Assembly (NCBI GenBank): GCA_024742705.1
Contig: JANSXZ010000001.1
Coordinates: 124,001-188,000 of the forward strand
DNA length: 64,000 bases
Source: Paracoccaceae bacterium
GTDB lineage: Bacteria > Pseudomonadota > Alphaproteobacteria > Rhodobacterales > Rhodobacteraceae
Direction: 5' to 3'
The translations under genes and the position numbers were made by a program. The notes beneath the pieces are model-generated. The model worked only from the letters and a program-made list of their open reading frames with translations. It did not search any database and was not told the origin of the DNA. Shown piece by piece: positions 1 through 8,821 of the stretch. Position 1 is the stretch's first letter. Each line of letters opens with the position of its first letter.

Positions 1-462
1 GCAGGCGCCTTGCATGTGCAGGTACACAACGCCGCGGTCAAAGCCGTGGAACGTGATGTCGCCGCCATCCTGGGCGACGGCGGGCCGAACGCGGCTGTCC
101 AGCAGTTCCTTGATCTGGCCGACGATCTCGGCATTCTCGCCGGTGTGCTCGGCGTGGCCGGACGCGGCCTGATGGCCATCGTCCATCACCGACAGGCCTG
201 ACTGGAAATGTTCCATGATCGCGCCCAGGATCGCCGGCTTGATGTGATCCCAATCGGTCGTCTCGGACTTGGTGACAGTCACGAAGTCGGTCCCGAAGAA
301 CACTCCGGTCACGCCATCCACCGCGAAGATGCGCGTTGCCAGCGGCGATTTCGACGCGGTGTCGGGGGCGGGGAAATCGGCAGTGCCCATTTCCAGAACG
401 GTCTGGCCCGGCAAGAACTTGAGAGTGGCCGGATTGGGCGTGGATTCTGTCTGGATGAACAT
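1..462 (-). CDS. NifU-like Fe-S scaffold protein (Nfu family), 3' end outside window
   Basis: Predicted iron-sulfur cluster scaffold or carrier protein acting in the cytoplasm. The first about 90 residues match an Nfu N-terminal domain, opening MFIQTESTPNPATLKFLPG. The NifU C-terminal domain starts near residue 108 (ENAEIVGQIKELLDSRVRPA, then AQDGGDI). The window edge falls on the first cysteine of the expected CxxC cluster-binding pair, so the last 30 or so residues are missing. The start at 462 has an AAGGAG ribosome binding site seven bases upstream. It lies 96 bases downstream of the universal stress protein gene on the same strand and may share its transcript. Family assignment is firm; only the C-terminus cannot be checked. 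Confidence 0.9.
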   Translation of the reverse strand, partial: MFIQTESTPNPATLKFLPGQTVLEMGTADFPAPDTASKSPLATRIFAVDGVTGVFFGTDFVTVTKSETTDWDHIKPAILGAIMEHFQSGLSVMDDGHQAASGHAEHTGENAEIVGQIKELLDSRVRPAVAQDGGDITFHGFDRGVVYLHMQGAC

Positions 463-558
463 GCGATGTCTCCTTCGTCACAAGGCCTTGATATGCGGAT
501 CGGGGGGCGCGAAGTCAAGGCTTTGGAACGGTTCTAAATCGCTCCTTTGACAGCCGCG

Positions 559-1014
559 TCAGGTGATTTCTTCCAGCCGGTCCTTGCTGAGATCGCCGGG
601 CACGATCGTGATGGGGATCGGCAGCGACCCGGCGCTGCGCGACAATTGCGAAACCAGCGGGCCGGGCCCCTTCTTTCCGGTTCCTGCGCCCAGCACCAGC
701 ACGCCGATGGCGCTGTCTTCGTTGATTTGGGCGATGATCTCGTTCACGGGCTGGCCCTCGCGGATCACCAGTTCGGGATTGACGCCCTGCTTGTCGCGCA
801 TCCATTTCGCGAAGACCTCGAAATGCGCGTTGATCCGGTCGCGGGCCTCTTCGCGCATCACCTCGCCGACGCCGATCCAATGGTTGAAATCGTCCGGGGG
901 AATGACCGAAAGGATCTGCACCCCGCCGCCGGTGTTGGCGGCACGCATGGCCGCGAAGCGCATGGCGTTCAGACATTCGCGGCTGTCGTCCAGAACCACA
1001 AGAAATTTGCGCAT
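559..1014 (-). CDS. universal stress protein, UspA family
   Basis: Small cytoplasmic universal stress protein of 151 residues, the usual length for a single Usp domain. The N-terminus (MRKFLVVLDDS) gives the first beta strand and conserved acidic residue. The C-terminal part carries the glycine-rich nucleotide-type loop (VLVLGAGTGKKGPG) followed by a strand PIPITIVPG. I chose the ATG at 1014 over an in-frame start 36 bases upstream because it begins exactly at the domain edge and follows an AGGGGAG ribosome binding site. Members bind ATP or act as stress-linked regulators; the specific role is not readable from sequence. NifU-like gene follows on the same strand. Confidence 0.88.
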   Translation of the reverse strand: MRKFLVVLDDSRECLNAMRFAAMRAANTGGGVQILSVIPPDDFNHWIGVGEVMREEARDRINAHFEVFAKWMRDKQGVNPELVIREGQPVNEIIAQINEDSAIGVLVLGAGTGKKGPGPLVSQLSRSAGSLPIPITIVPGDLSKDRLEEIT

Positions 1015-1080
1015 ATTGTGAACTCCCCTGCATCGGGGATCATGAACCATGCCCTGTCCTGGCGCAACAGAGACCTGCGG

Positions 1081-1707
1081 TCAGCGCTCGGCCGCGCGGT
1101 GGCCGCCTCCGGTGTCGCTGGTGGCCCAGTCGAGCGCCCGTTCCAGCCGGTCGTTGCCCCAGAAGAGTTCACCATCCACCACGAAGCTGGGCGCGCCGTA
1201 GATGCCCAGTGCGGCGGCGGTGTCGCTCTGGGCGCGCAGCCGGGCCTTGCCTTCGGGGGTTTGCGCCGCCGCCAGCGCCGATGCGGCGTCAAAGCCCGTG
1301 GCGGTCAGCAGATCGCCCAGAACCGCCGGGTCCGAGATGTTTCGGTTCTGGGCGAAATTGGCGCTGTAGATCGCCCGGATCAGATCGGGCGCGCGCGGGT
1401 CGTCGATCACCCCGCAGATCGTCCGCGCCGCCAGCATGCTGTTTTGCGGAAAAACGTCCGGGCGCTGCAACGGCAGATCCAGCCGGGCACATTCGCGTTC
1501 CATGTCGCGCCACATGTTCGCGCCCTTGGCCGGAAACAGGTTGAACGGTGAATCGCGCCAGCCGTAGGCCGCGAATATCGGCCCCAACGGCAACGGCTGC
1601 CATGTCAGCGGCACGTTCCTTTCGGCACACAGCGCCTGAATGCGCATGGCGGAAAGATAGGAATAGGTGCTGGCGAATTCGAACCAGAAGGCGACGCCGT
1701 GTGTCAT
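1081..1707 (-). CDS. 2-hydroxychromene-2-carboxylate isomerase / DsbA-family thioredoxin-fold protein
   Basis: Protein of 208 residues with the kappa-class GST/HCCA isomerase fold. Residues 8-18 (FWFEFASTYSY) match the active-site region, where a serine rather than a CxxC pair binds the glutathione thiol. Near the C-terminus GAPSFVVDGELFWGNDRL is the characteristic cis-proline loop and following helix. Known members isomerise hydroxychromene carboxylates in naphthalene breakdown, but most chromosomal copies have no known substrate and no aromatic pathway is visible here. It starts 4 bases after the aminotransferase stop codon, so the two are probably co-transcribed. The family is secure; the substrate is not. 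Confidence 0.85.
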   Translation of the reverse strand: MTHGVAFWFEFASTYSYLSAMRIQALCAERNVPLTWQPLPLGPIFAAYGWRDSPFNLFPAKGANMWRDMERECARLDLPLQRPDVFPQNSMLAARTICGVIDDPRAPDLIRAIYSANFAQNRNISDPAVLGDLLTATGFDAASALAAAQTPEGKARLRAQSDTAAALGIYGAPSFVVDGELFWGNDRLERALDWATSDTGGGHRAAER

Positions 1708-1711
1708 TTAT

Positions 1712-2575
1712 TCAGTCCCCTGACGCGGCCCAGTCCCAGTACATCTCGCGCACCCGCCGCGTGATCGGACCGACCTGATAGCGGGTGTCGTCGAAGGCCT
1801 TGACCGGGGTCACCTTCATCATGTTGCCCGATGTGAAAACCTCGTCCGCGTCATGGAAATCGGCATAGCTCATGACGGTTTCATGCACCGCGATGCCTTC
1901 GGCGCGCATGTTGGACATGTGGCGCGCGCGGGTGATGCCGGCAAGGAATGTGCCGTTGGCGATCGGGGTGAAAACCTCGCCGTCCTTGACGGCAAAGATG
2001 TTCGCCGTGGCGGTTTCGGCCACGTTGCCGGCGGTATCGGTGACCAGCGCGTTGCCAAATCCCTTGGCGTGGGCTTCGGCCAGCATCCGTGCGTTGTTGG
2101 GATAAAGGCAGCCTGCCTTGGCGTTGACGACCGCGTTTTCCAGCGTCGGGCGGCGGAAGCGCGTGGTTGTGAGCGTGGTGGCGGCGTCGGGCTTGGCCAT
2201 CGGGATTTCCTCGAGGCACATGGCGAAACCGGTGGCGCCCGGTTCGGGCACGATCACCGACGCATCGCCCGACAGCGCCCAGTACATCGGGCGGATATAG
2301 ATCGCGGCATCGGGGCCGTAGGCGGCCAGCCCCTCGCGGGCGATGGCGACCATTTCGTCGGTTCCGACCGTCGGCGTGATCATCAGCGCCTCGGCCGAGT
2401 CGTTGACCCGCGCGCAATGCGCCCTCAGATCGGGCGCCTTGCCGTCGAAATGGCGCGCGCCGTCGAACACCGTGGAGCCCAGCCAAGCGCCGTGATCTGC
2501 CGCCTTCATGATGCTGATGTCGCCGTCGTGCCAGGCACCGTTGAAATAGGTGCGGATGTTGGTGCCCTTAGCCAT
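1712..2575 (-). CDS. branched-chain-type class IV aminotransferase (PLP)
   Basis: Fold-type IV pyridoxal-phosphate aminotransferase of 287 residues, annotated in relatives as a branched-chain amino acid aminotransferase. The likely Schiff-base lysine is in NAVVNAKAGCLYPNN, and the cofactor-side motif GNVAETATANIFAV follows as in IlvE and D-amino acid transaminases. The start at 2575 is backed by an AAGGAG site; the upstream in-frame extension is low-quality sequence. The length is closer to the short D-amino acid transaminase-like members than to E. coli IlvE, so substrate (branched-chain, D-amino acid or another) is open. Likely first gene of a two-gene unit with the DsbA-fold isomerase. Confidence 0.85.
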   Translation of the reverse strand: MAKGTNIRTYFNGAWHDGDISIMKAADHGAWLGSTVFDGARHFDGKAPDLRAHCARVNDSAEALMITPTVGTDEMVAIAREGLAAYGPDAAIYIRPMYWALSGDASVIVPEPGATGFAMCLEEIPMAKPDAATTLTTTRFRRPTLENAVVNAKAGCLYPNNARMLAEAHAKGFGNALVTDTAGNVAETATANIFAVKDGEVFTPIANGTFLAGITRARHMSNMRAEGIAVHETVMSYADFHDADEVFTSGNMMKVTPVKAFDDTRYQVGPITRRVREMYWDWAASGD

Positions 2576-2804
2576 CTGATGCTCCTTCTTGCATGTGCAG
2601 GTTAGGCAGGCATAGGTCATACGTCCATACCCTTTTGCGCGGGTCGACCGGCTTTTGCCGGCCGTGTGCGGGGGCGCGCTCTGGCTTGTCCGGCGGGCGA
2701 TTGCGGCATAAGCTGAAGGTCGGCAGCACCGCGCGAGCGGTCGCAACGCGACGGTCATTCAACGCGGTTGCACGGCAACGCGACACACTGGGGGAAGACG
2801 AGAC

Positions 2805-3386
2805 ATGAAATCTGGATTGACGATGGTTCTGGCCGTTGCCGGCGCTTTTTGTGCCGGCCTGGCGATGGCGGCCCCGCTCAAGCTTGAACCGGCAAGCCCG
2901 CAGCCCAAGGCCGGACAGCTGAAGCCGGGGCTGGCCGTCAGCTATGCCTATCCCACCGAAGTCCGCAACCTGACCGACGCCGAGCGCGCGTTGCGGCGCA
3001 GCGGCAAGAAGGGCAAGCCGCTTTCCGGACTGGATTACCGCGACACCGAGGAAGGCGAGATGACCCTGACCTCGACCCAGGCGTTGCGCGTGGTGGCCGG
3101 GATCTCTGGCTATGTCCGGTTCGACGCGCCGGGTGTCTACAACATGGATTTCCTGTCCAACGACGGGCTTCAGGTCAGCATCGGCGGCAAGGAAGTGGTG
3201 TATCTGGATGAACGCACACCTTGCGATCCGTCGCCGGTGACCCAGGTGCAGGTGCCCGAAGCCGGTTGGTACGCGCTGGAGGCTGTCTATTTCCAGCGTC
3301 TGGGCACCGCCTGCCTGCACATGCGTGCCGGCCCCGAGGGCGGCAAGGTGACGTGGATGCCCGACAGCGCCTTCGCCTACAAGTAA
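2805..3386 (+). CDS. secreted PA14-like domain protein
   Basis: Exported protein of 193 residues. Residues 1-22 form a clear signal peptide ending ALAMA-type (AGLAMA before APLKLEP). The body resembles a PA14 beta-barrel: YVRFDAPGVYNMDFLSNDG, then LQVSIGGKEVV and GWYALEAVYFQR fit the usual strand order in which a sugar or ligand shapes a surface. Two cysteines (in TPCDPS and TACLHM) could form a disulfide in the periplasm. It is transcribed away from the aminotransferase gene across a 229-base gap and converges on the YdcF-like gene. The ligand is unknown. Domain assignment is by pattern and moderately sure. Confidence 0.7.
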   Translation: MKSGLTMVLAVAGAFCAGLAMAAPLKLEPASPQPKAGQLKPGLAVSYAYPTEVRNLTDAERALRRSGKKGKPLSGLDYRDTEEGEMTLTSTQALRVVAGISGYVRFDAPGVYNMDFLSNDGLQVSIGGKEVVYLDERTPCDPSPVTQVQVPEAGWYALEAVYFQRLGTACLHMRAGPEGGKVTWMPDSAFAYK

Positions 3387-3426
3387 TCCCGCCTGGTTTC
3401 CCGATACCAGAAACTTCGCGGTCCGC

Positions 3427-4212
3427 TCAGCGCCCCGCGACGGTATAGGCGATCCGCCCGACATGCTCCTTGACCGCCTTGTTCCAGGCGTCGAGATTGC
3501 CAGCCAGATCCCAGCGCGGCAGCAATCCGCGCACGCCTATCCTGTAGTCGACAGGATAAGCGACAAGTCCGGGCCAGCCGACCCGTTCGAAGCTGCGCAT
3601 CGCGCGCCCCATATGCGAGGCGCTTGTCACCAGCAGCCAGGTCTGGCCGGGGTTCGGCCCGATCATCGCATGGCTGAACCGCGCGTTCTCGGCGGTGTTG
3701 CGCGACCGGCTTTCCCACGCGATACGGTGCCCGGCAACGCCCAGCTGGGTCAGCATGTCGATCGCGACGCTGGGCCGGGGCGCCCCGTCGCCGACAAGCG
3801 AATCGCGCAGGCTGCCGCTGCCGCCGGTGAACACGATCTGCGCCTGCGGGTAGCGCCGCGCCAGCATCGCTGCCGCTGTCAGGCGTTCGCCCGCCGCGTT
3901 CACCTGCGGTTCGCCCCACAGCGCGGTTGCGTCCCGGTCCTCGACCCCGCCCAGAACCACGATGCCGTGCACGGTTTCGGGCCGGGGATCGATGGGATAC
4001 TCGGTCTCGAGCGGATGCAACAGCACCTGGCCAAGCGGAACGGCACCCAGAAACAGCAGGAACGCGAAGGCCCCGGTGCCCCACCGGCGCGCGCTGCGCA
4101 GGTTGCCCCGCCACAGTGCGATCACGGTCAGGGCGAGGCCCAGCGCCAGCCAGGTTTCGGCCTTCAGCGCCAGGCCCGCCAGCTTGCCCGCGATGAAAAA
4201 CGCGCCGTCCAT
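3427..4212 (-). CDS. YdcF family (DUF218) membrane-anchored protein
   Basis: Protein of 261 residues with two hydrophobic segments near the N-terminus (about residues 18-36 and 46-64) followed by a DUF218 domain starting at HGIVVLGG and including FTGGSGS and the LLVTSASHMGRAM stretch typical of YdcF/ElyC proteins. Relatives have been linked to envelope polysaccharide or vancomycin-sensitivity phenotypes, but no reaction is established. It starts 30 bases after arsJ on the same strand, so it may be read from the arsenic operon promoter although nothing ties its function to arsenic. Family call is good, function unknown. Confidence 0.82.
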   Translation of the reverse strand: MDGAFFIAGKLAGLALKAETWLALGLALTVIALWRGNLRSARRWGTGAFAFLLFLGAVPLGQVLLHPLETEYPIDPRPETVHGIVVLGGVEDRDATALWGEPQVNAAGERLTAAAMLARRYPQAQIVFTGGSGSLRDSLVGDGAPRPSVAIDMLTQLGVAGHRIAWESRSRNTAENARFSHAMIGPNPGQTWLLVTSASHMGRAMRSFERVGWPGLVAYPVDYRIGVRGLLPRWDLAGNLDAWNKAVKEHVGRIAYTVAGR

Positions 4213-4242
4213 GCGCTGCCGCTCCGTCAGCTTGTGCCGGTT

Positions 4243-5517
4243 TCACGCGGCGTGGGCGGCACCGTCCTGCGCGCCGAGGCGCGCGGCGGCCAGCGCCGAC
4301 AGCCCCACCATCGCGGCTGCCGTGGCAAGACACAACACCAGGCCGCCGAATTGAAAGGTCAACCCCGACAAAAGCGTGCCCAGCAGGCGCCCGGCGGCAT
4401 TGGCCATGTAGTAGAACCCCACATCCATCGTCACCCGTTCGGCCCGTGTGAAGGCGAGGATCAGGTAGGAATGCAGCGCGGAATTGACCGCGAAGATCGC
4501 CCCGAACAGCAACAGGCCGGCCACCAGCGTGACGGTCAGCCAGGGGGCGGGCCCCTGCGCCAGCGCGGCCGCCGCCGCCAGCAGGCCCAGCACCGCCAGA
4601 AGCGCCAGCGCCCAGCCCCGTGCGGCGCGCACCAGTTCGGCATGGGGCCGGCTGGCCGCGCGCAGCAACCTGGGGGCCGATGCCTGTACCGCGCCATAAA
4701 GGATGATCCAGACCGCCATGAAGGTGCCGATCAGGAAGAAGGTCGCGCGGTTGCCTTCGGTGGTGCCATCCGAAAGCACCGCGTAAAAGTAGACCGGGAT
4801 GCCCACCACGAACCAAACATCGCGGGCGCCGAACAAGAAAACCCGCGCCGCCGCCAGCCAGTTCACATTGGCGGATTTCGAAAAGACCTCGGTGAACTTC
4901 ACGCCCTTGCGCCCTTGCGGCAGGCCCGGCGGCATCGCCAGGAACACCGCTACCAGAACCGCCGCCAGCACGCCGGCCATGGCAAGCACCGAACCCACGA
5001 AGCCCATCGCACCCAGAAGCGCGGCGCCCAGCAGGAACCCCACGCCCTTGACCGCGTTCTTCGATCCGGTCAGCGCCGCGACCCAGCGGAAAAGCCCGCC
5101 CGCTTCGGCGGGCGCCAGCAGCTTCACCGCCGATTTCGACGACATCTTGGACAGATCCTTGGCCACGCCGCTGGCGCCCTGCACGGCCATCACGAAGGCC
5201 ACCGAAACGGCCAGGCCCCAACCCGGATCCAGCCGCGACAACGCCACCAGCGCGGCAACCTGAAGCGCCAGACCGGCATAGAGCGTCGCCGTCAGGCCGA
5301 ACCGTGCCGCGATCCACCCCGCCGACAGATTGGTCACGATCCCGGCGATTTCATACAGAACGAACAGATAGGCCAGTTGGATCGGGGAAAATCCCAGCGT
5401 GTGGAAATGCAACAGCACCAGCATACGCAGGGCGCCATCGGTCAGCATGAAGGCCCAATAGGCCGCCGTGACGGCAATATAGGCCGACAGACCATCGGCA
5501 CGGTCCGGTCCGGTCAC
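4243..5517 (-). CDS. arsJ: ArsJ, organoarsenical efflux MFS permease
   Basis: Inner-membrane MFS transporter of 424 residues with about 11-12 hydrophobic segments. The N-terminal stretch ([20 protein letters not shown]), the loop [18 protein letters not shown] and the later [18 protein letters not shown] are typical of ArsJ. ArsJ exports 1-arseno-3-phosphoglycerate, the unstable product formed when glyceraldehyde-3-phosphate dehydrogenase uses arsenate in place of phosphate; outside, it breaks down and releases arsenate. The start codon overlaps the stop of the GAPDH gene by 4 bases, giving translational coupling with its partner enzyme. The pairing with a dedicated GAPDH makes the call strong. 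Confidence 0.93.
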   Translation of the reverse strand: MTGPDRADGLSAYIAVTAAYWAFMLTDGALRMLVLLHFHTLGFSPIQLAYLFVLYEIAGIVTNLSAGWIAARFGLTATLYAGLALQVAALVALSRLDPGWGLAVSVAFVMAVQGASGVAKDLSKMSSKSAVKLLAPAEAGGLFRWVAALTGSKNAVKGVGFLLGAALLGAMGFVGSVLAMAGVLAAVLVAVFLAMPPGLPQGRKGVKFTEVFSKSANVNWLAAARVFLFGARDVWFVVGIPVYFYAVLSDGTTEGNRATFFLIGTFMAVWIILYGAVQASAPRLLRAASRPHAELVRAARGWALALLAVLGLLAAAAALAQGPAPWLTVTLVAGLLLFGAIFAVNSALHSYLILAFTRAERVTMDVGFYYMANAAGRLLGTLLSGLTFQFGGLVLCLATAAAMVGLSALAAARLGAQDGAAHAA

Positions 5518-6512
5518 AGCGCGGCCCCGACCATCATCGCCACATCGACCATGCGGTGGGCATATCCCATTTCGTTGTCGTACCAGGCGTAGACCTTCAC
5601 CTGCGTGCCGTTGACAACCATCGTCGACGGCGCGTCGACAACGCTCGAGCGGGGATCGTTGGTGTAGTCCGCCGAAACCAGCGGGCGCACCTCATAGCCC
5701 AGGATTCCGGCCATCGGGCCTTCGGCGGCGGCCTGGAACAGGCCGTTCACCTCTTGCACGGTGGTCTCGCGTTCCATCTCGAACACGCAAGCGGTGATCG
5801 AGGCGTTCAGCAACGGCACCCGCACCGCGTGGCCGTTCAGCCGGCCCTTCAGTTCAGGATAGATCAGCGTGATCGCCGTGGCGCTGCCGGTGGTTGTCGG
5901 GATCAGCGAATTCAGCGCGGATCGGGCGCGGCGCAGATCCTTGGCCGGCCTGTCGACGATGGTTTGCGTGTTGGTCACGTCATGGATCGTGGTGATCGAA
6001 CCGTGCCGGATGCCGATGTTTTCGTGCAGCACCTTCACCACCGGTGCCAGGCAATTGGTCGTGCAGGACGCGGCGGTGACGATCCGGTGTCGGTCCGGGT
6101 CGTAGGTATGCTCGTTCACGCCGAACACGATGTTGGCCGCGTCGCCATCCTTGACCGGAGCCGAAACGATCACCTTCTTCACGCCGGCGGCGAAATAGGG
6201 GGCAAGGGCGGCTTCGGTCTTGAATACACCGGTGCAGTCGATCACCACGTCCACCCCGGCAAGCGGCAGCGCCTCGATCGCGCGCGTCCCGATGAAGGGC
6301 AGGCGCTTCCCGTCTATCGTCACCGCTTCGGCATCGTGCCCGAAGCGTGCCGGCCAGCGCCCGTGCACCGTATCGAACTCCAGAAGGTGGGCATGCATCG
6401 CCGGGTCGCCGACCGCGTCGTTGATCCACGCGACATCGGCACCACGTTCAAGCAGTGGCCGCAGCATCAGCTTGCCGATCCGGCCCAAGCCGTTGATTGC
6501 AAAGACGGTCAT
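5514..6512 (-). CDS. arsenic-operon glyceraldehyde-3-phosphate dehydrogenase
   Basis: Type I GAPDH of 332 residues. The NAD-binding GxGRIGK is at residues 8-14, the catalytic cysteine is C150 in ASCTTNC, and the partner histidine is in [10 protein letters not shown]. The C-terminal [14 protein letters not shown] is standard. In ars operons this enzyme makes 1-arseno-3-phosphoglycerate from arsenate for export by ArsJ, rather than serving glycolysis. That role is inferred from position: it is sandwiched between arsRC and arsJ with 4-base overlaps at both ends. No pgk or other glycolytic neighbour is present. The gene begins within the arsRC stop, with GAGG shortly upstream. Confidence 0.93.
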   Translation of the reverse strand: MTVFAINGLGRIGKLMLRPLLERGADVAWINDAVGDPAMHAHLLEFDTVHGRWPARFGHDAEAVTIDGKRLPFIGTRAIEALPLAGVDVVIDCTGVFKTEAALAPYFAAGVKKVIVSAPVKDGDAANIVFGVNEHTYDPDRHRIVTAASCTTNCLAPVVKVLHENIGIRHGSITTIHDVTNTQTIVDRPAKDLRRARSALNSLIPTTTGSATAITLIYPELKGRLNGHAVRVPLLNASITACVFEMERETTVQEVNGLFQAAAEGPMAGILGYEVRPLVSADYTNDPRSSVVDAPSTMVVNGTQVKVYAWYDNEMGYAHRMVDVAMMVGAAL

Positions 6513-7354
6513 ATGCTCACCTCGTGGCCTTGCGCGGCGATGTCATCCACCGCGCGTTGCAGGGAAATCCGGTCGAGCGAGGCCAGCGGCAGATCCGCGA
6601 AGGCCATGATCCGGTTGCGCAGCGCGCCATAGACCTGTTGGAATGCCAGCATTTTCTGCGCCTGCGTGCCGGTTGCGGCAACCGGATCGGGCATCCCCCA
6701 ATGGGCGCTGATCGGCTGTCCCTCCCAGGCGGGGCAATCCTCGTTTGCCGCGCGGTCGCAGACGGTAAACACAAAGTCCATCTTCGGCGAATCTTCCTTC
6801 TGGAACACGCCAATGTTCTTTGCCTTCAGTTCGTCGACATCGTGGCCCTTGCTGCGCAGGACGTCGACGGCAAGGGGGTTCAGTTCCGAATAGGGCCGGG
6901 TTCCGGCGGAGAAGACGGCAAACCGCTCTCCGGCGTGTTTTCGCAGGATCGATTCGGCGAAAATCGATCGCGCCGAGTTTCCGGTGCAGATGAACAGCAC
7001 ATTCATTTTTCGGACAGACATTTCAGGGCCTCCTTCAGGGCAGTCCGGGAAAACCGAGGCGGAAAGCTCGGGGCGGCCCCGGCAGCAATCCGCGAAAAGA
7101 TATCCAAGCGTGGCGCGGGTTTCGTCCATGTCCACGGTGTAGCGCAACGATGTGCCCGCGCGGGTCTGGCGCACCAGCCCCGCGTGCATCAGCGCGGAAA
7201 GATAGGTCGATGCGGTGCTGGCCTTCAGGTTCAGCGCACCGGCGATGTCGCCGGCCGGAACCCGGTCGGGATAACGGCGCATCAGCAGCCGGAAAACCGC
7301 CAGCCGCTGCGGATGGCCAAGGGTGGCGAGACGGGAGGGAATCGTTATTTCCAT
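6509..7354 (-). CDS. arsRC: ArsR regulator - arsenate reductase (LMW-phosphatase type) fusion
   Basis: Fusion protein of 281 residues. Residues 1-85 are an ArsR/SmtB winged helix. Cysteines C90 and C91, with C105 further on, follow the helix and resemble the C-terminal As(III) site of Acidithiobacillus ArsR (adjacent pair plus a third cysteine). Residues 117-281 are an arsenate reductase of the low-molecular-weight phosphatase fold: P-loop C123-TGNSA-R129, resolving cysteines C199 and C207, and the acid loop HWGMPDP. The protein should therefore both sense As(III) and make it from arsenate. It heads the ars operon and overlaps the GAPDH start by 4 bases. No ribosome binding site precedes the start, which sits inside the operator; the message may be leaderless. 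Confidence 0.9.
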   Translation of the reverse strand: MEITIPSRLATLGHPQRLAVFRLLMRRYPDRVPAGDIAGALNLKASTASTYLSALMHAGLVRQTRAGTSLRYTVDMDETRATLGYLFADCCRGRPELSASVFPDCPEGGPEMSVRKMNVLFICTGNSARSIFAESILRKHAGERFAVFSAGTRPYSELNPLAVDVLRSKGHDVDELKAKNIGVFQKEDSPKMDFVFTVCDRAANEDCPAWEGQPISAHWGMPDPVAATGTQAQKMLAFQQVYGALRNRIMAFADLPLASLDRISLQRAVDDIAAQGHEVSI

Positions 7355-7389
7355 ATTTCATGGATAAATGAAATATAGAGATGTGGCAA
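7352..7389 (-). promoter_or_regulatory. ars operon promoter and ArsR-type palindromic operator
   Basis: A perfect 9-base inverted repeat, ATATTTCAT (7353-7361) and ATGAAATAT (7368-7376) with a 6-base spacer, overlaps the arsRC start codon (7352-7354). On the minus strand TTGCCA (7389-7384) and TATCCA (7366-7361) are spaced 17 bases and would place the transcription start about at the ATG. This AT-rich palindrome stands out from the GC-rich surroundings and has the form of known ArsR sites. The operator is seen directly; the promoter hexamers are weak matches and inferred. Confidence 0.7.
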
Positions 7390-7475
7390 GCGCCTTCGCG
7401 CCCTCGTCAAACCGGCCCGGCTGGGATAGTCGTGACAGCCAGACCGAACCGACCCAATGTCCCGAGGAATTGCCC

Positions 7476-8747
7476 ATGCTTTCTGAAATGCCCGGCCTGC
7501 TGGATGCGGTGCGCAGCCGTTTTGCCCATGTCGACACCTGCCCGTTTGCCGGGCCACGGGTGTTTCTGGAGAACGCCGGGGGATCGCTGACACTCAGGTC
7601 CGTTGTCGAAACCTCGGCGCTGCATGCGGGCTTTCCCGACAACCAGGGCCGCGACAACCCCGCGTCGCGCGCGCTGATGGAAGTGATCGCGCGGGGCCGT
7701 GCCGATGCGGCGCTGCTTTTCAATGCGCCGGGGGGGCAGGTGTTTGTCGGCGAAAGCGGCACCGAGGTGCTGTTCCGGCTGGTCCGCACCGCGGCTCTGG
7801 GCGCCGCGCCTGGCGGCACAATGCTGGGCAGCACACTGGAACATCCGGCTTCGCGCAGCGCAATGGCGCGCTGGGCCGAGGTGACGGGGCGCCCGCATCT
7901 TCTGGCCGTGCACGACAATGCGACCGGGGCCGTGGGCGTGGCCGAATACCTGCCGCACATAACGCCGGACCTGCGCGTGGCGAGCATCGTGCACACGTCG
8001 CCGGTGACAGGCATCCGCGTGGATGTTGCCGCCGTGGTCGCGGCCATCCGTGCCACCGCGCCCGATTGCCTGGTGGTGATCGACGGCATTCAGCACGCCA
8101 GCCACGGCGCGATCGACCTGACCGCCTATGGCGCGGATGGCTATGCGGTGTCGCCCTACAAGATGTTCGCGCGGCACGGCTATGGCATCGGCTGGGCGTC
8201 CGATCGCCTGACATCTTGCCCGCGGGAAACCGTGATCGGCGGCCCGCCGCAGGCCTGGGAACAGGGCACCCGCGATTCCGGCAGCTATGCCACGTTTTCC
8301 GACGTGGTGTCCTATCTAGACTGGCTTGGCGGGCACTTCACCGATGCGTCCGACCGGCGCGCGCGGCTGGTCGCGGCGGCGGGTGCGATCCACGATCAGG
8401 AGGCGCGGCTGGGAGAGGCCATGTTGCAGGGCACCGACAACCATCGTGGCCTGTCGGAAATGCCTGGCGTGACGGTGATCGGCGGCGCCGACAACAGCGG
8501 GCGCGAGGGCGTGGTTTCGCTGACGCTCGACGGGATGGACGCGGCCGACCTGGTGGCCCTGTTGGCCGAATCCGGTGTGCGCACGCATATCCGCAAGAAC
8601 GATCACTATTGCGGCAATGTTCTGGCGCCTCTGGGCATCGACGCTTGCGTTCGCGTCTCGTACAGCCATTACAATACCCTTGCCGAGGTGCGGCAGTTCC
8701 TTCAGGCGATGGAGCGTGCCGTTCAGACTGCCGCGCGCGGCGCCTGA
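7476..8747 (+). CDS. aminotransferase class V-fold PLP enzyme (cysteine desulfurase / kynureninase-like)
   Basis: PLP-dependent enzyme of 423 residues. The likely Schiff-base lysine is in AVSPYKMFARHGYG, preceded by the cofactor aspartate region VVIDGIQHASHGAIDL. The C-terminal small domain has RVSYSHYNTLAEVRQFL, as in CsdA/IscS-like desulfurases and selenocysteine lyases. I could not recognise a persulfide-carrying cysteine loop of the IscS kind, so cysteine desulfuration is not proven; isopenicillin-N-epimerase or kynureninase-like activity is possible. The start at 7476 follows GAGGAA and begins at the conserved region; an in-frame start at 7368 lies within the ars operator and is less likely. 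Divergent from the ars operon. Confidence 0.8.
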   Translation: MLSEMPGLLDAVRSRFAHVDTCPFAGPRVFLENAGGSLTLRSVVETSALHAGFPDNQGRDNPASRALMEVIARGRADAALLFNAPGGQVFVGESGTEVLFRLVRTAALGAAPGGTMLGSTLEHPASRSAMARWAEVTGRPHLLAVHDNATGAVGVAEYLPHITPDLRVASIVHTSPVTGIRVDVAAVVAAIRATAPDCLVVIDGIQHASHGAIDLTAYGADGYAVSPYKMFARHGYGIGWASDRLTSCPRETVIGGPPQAWEQGTRDSGSYATFSDVVSYLDWLGGHFTDASDRRARLVAAAGAIHDQEARLGEAMLQGTDNHRGLSEMPGVTVIGGADNSGREGVVSLTLDGMDAADLVALLAESGVRTHIRKNDHYCGNVLAPLGIDACVRVSYSHYNTLAEVRQFLQAMERAVQTAARGA

Positions 8748-8821
8748 CAGCGCGCCCGGCGCCATCAAGGGCCCAGCCACCGGGCCGCAAACCGATACGC
8801 AATGCGAAAGGGCGCCGCGCC

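Noticed and set aside
3463-5592. 709-codon plus-strand frame opposite ydcF, arsJ and the GAPDH end
   Set aside because: Antisense shadow; the minus-strand genes have clear motifs and coupled overlaps.
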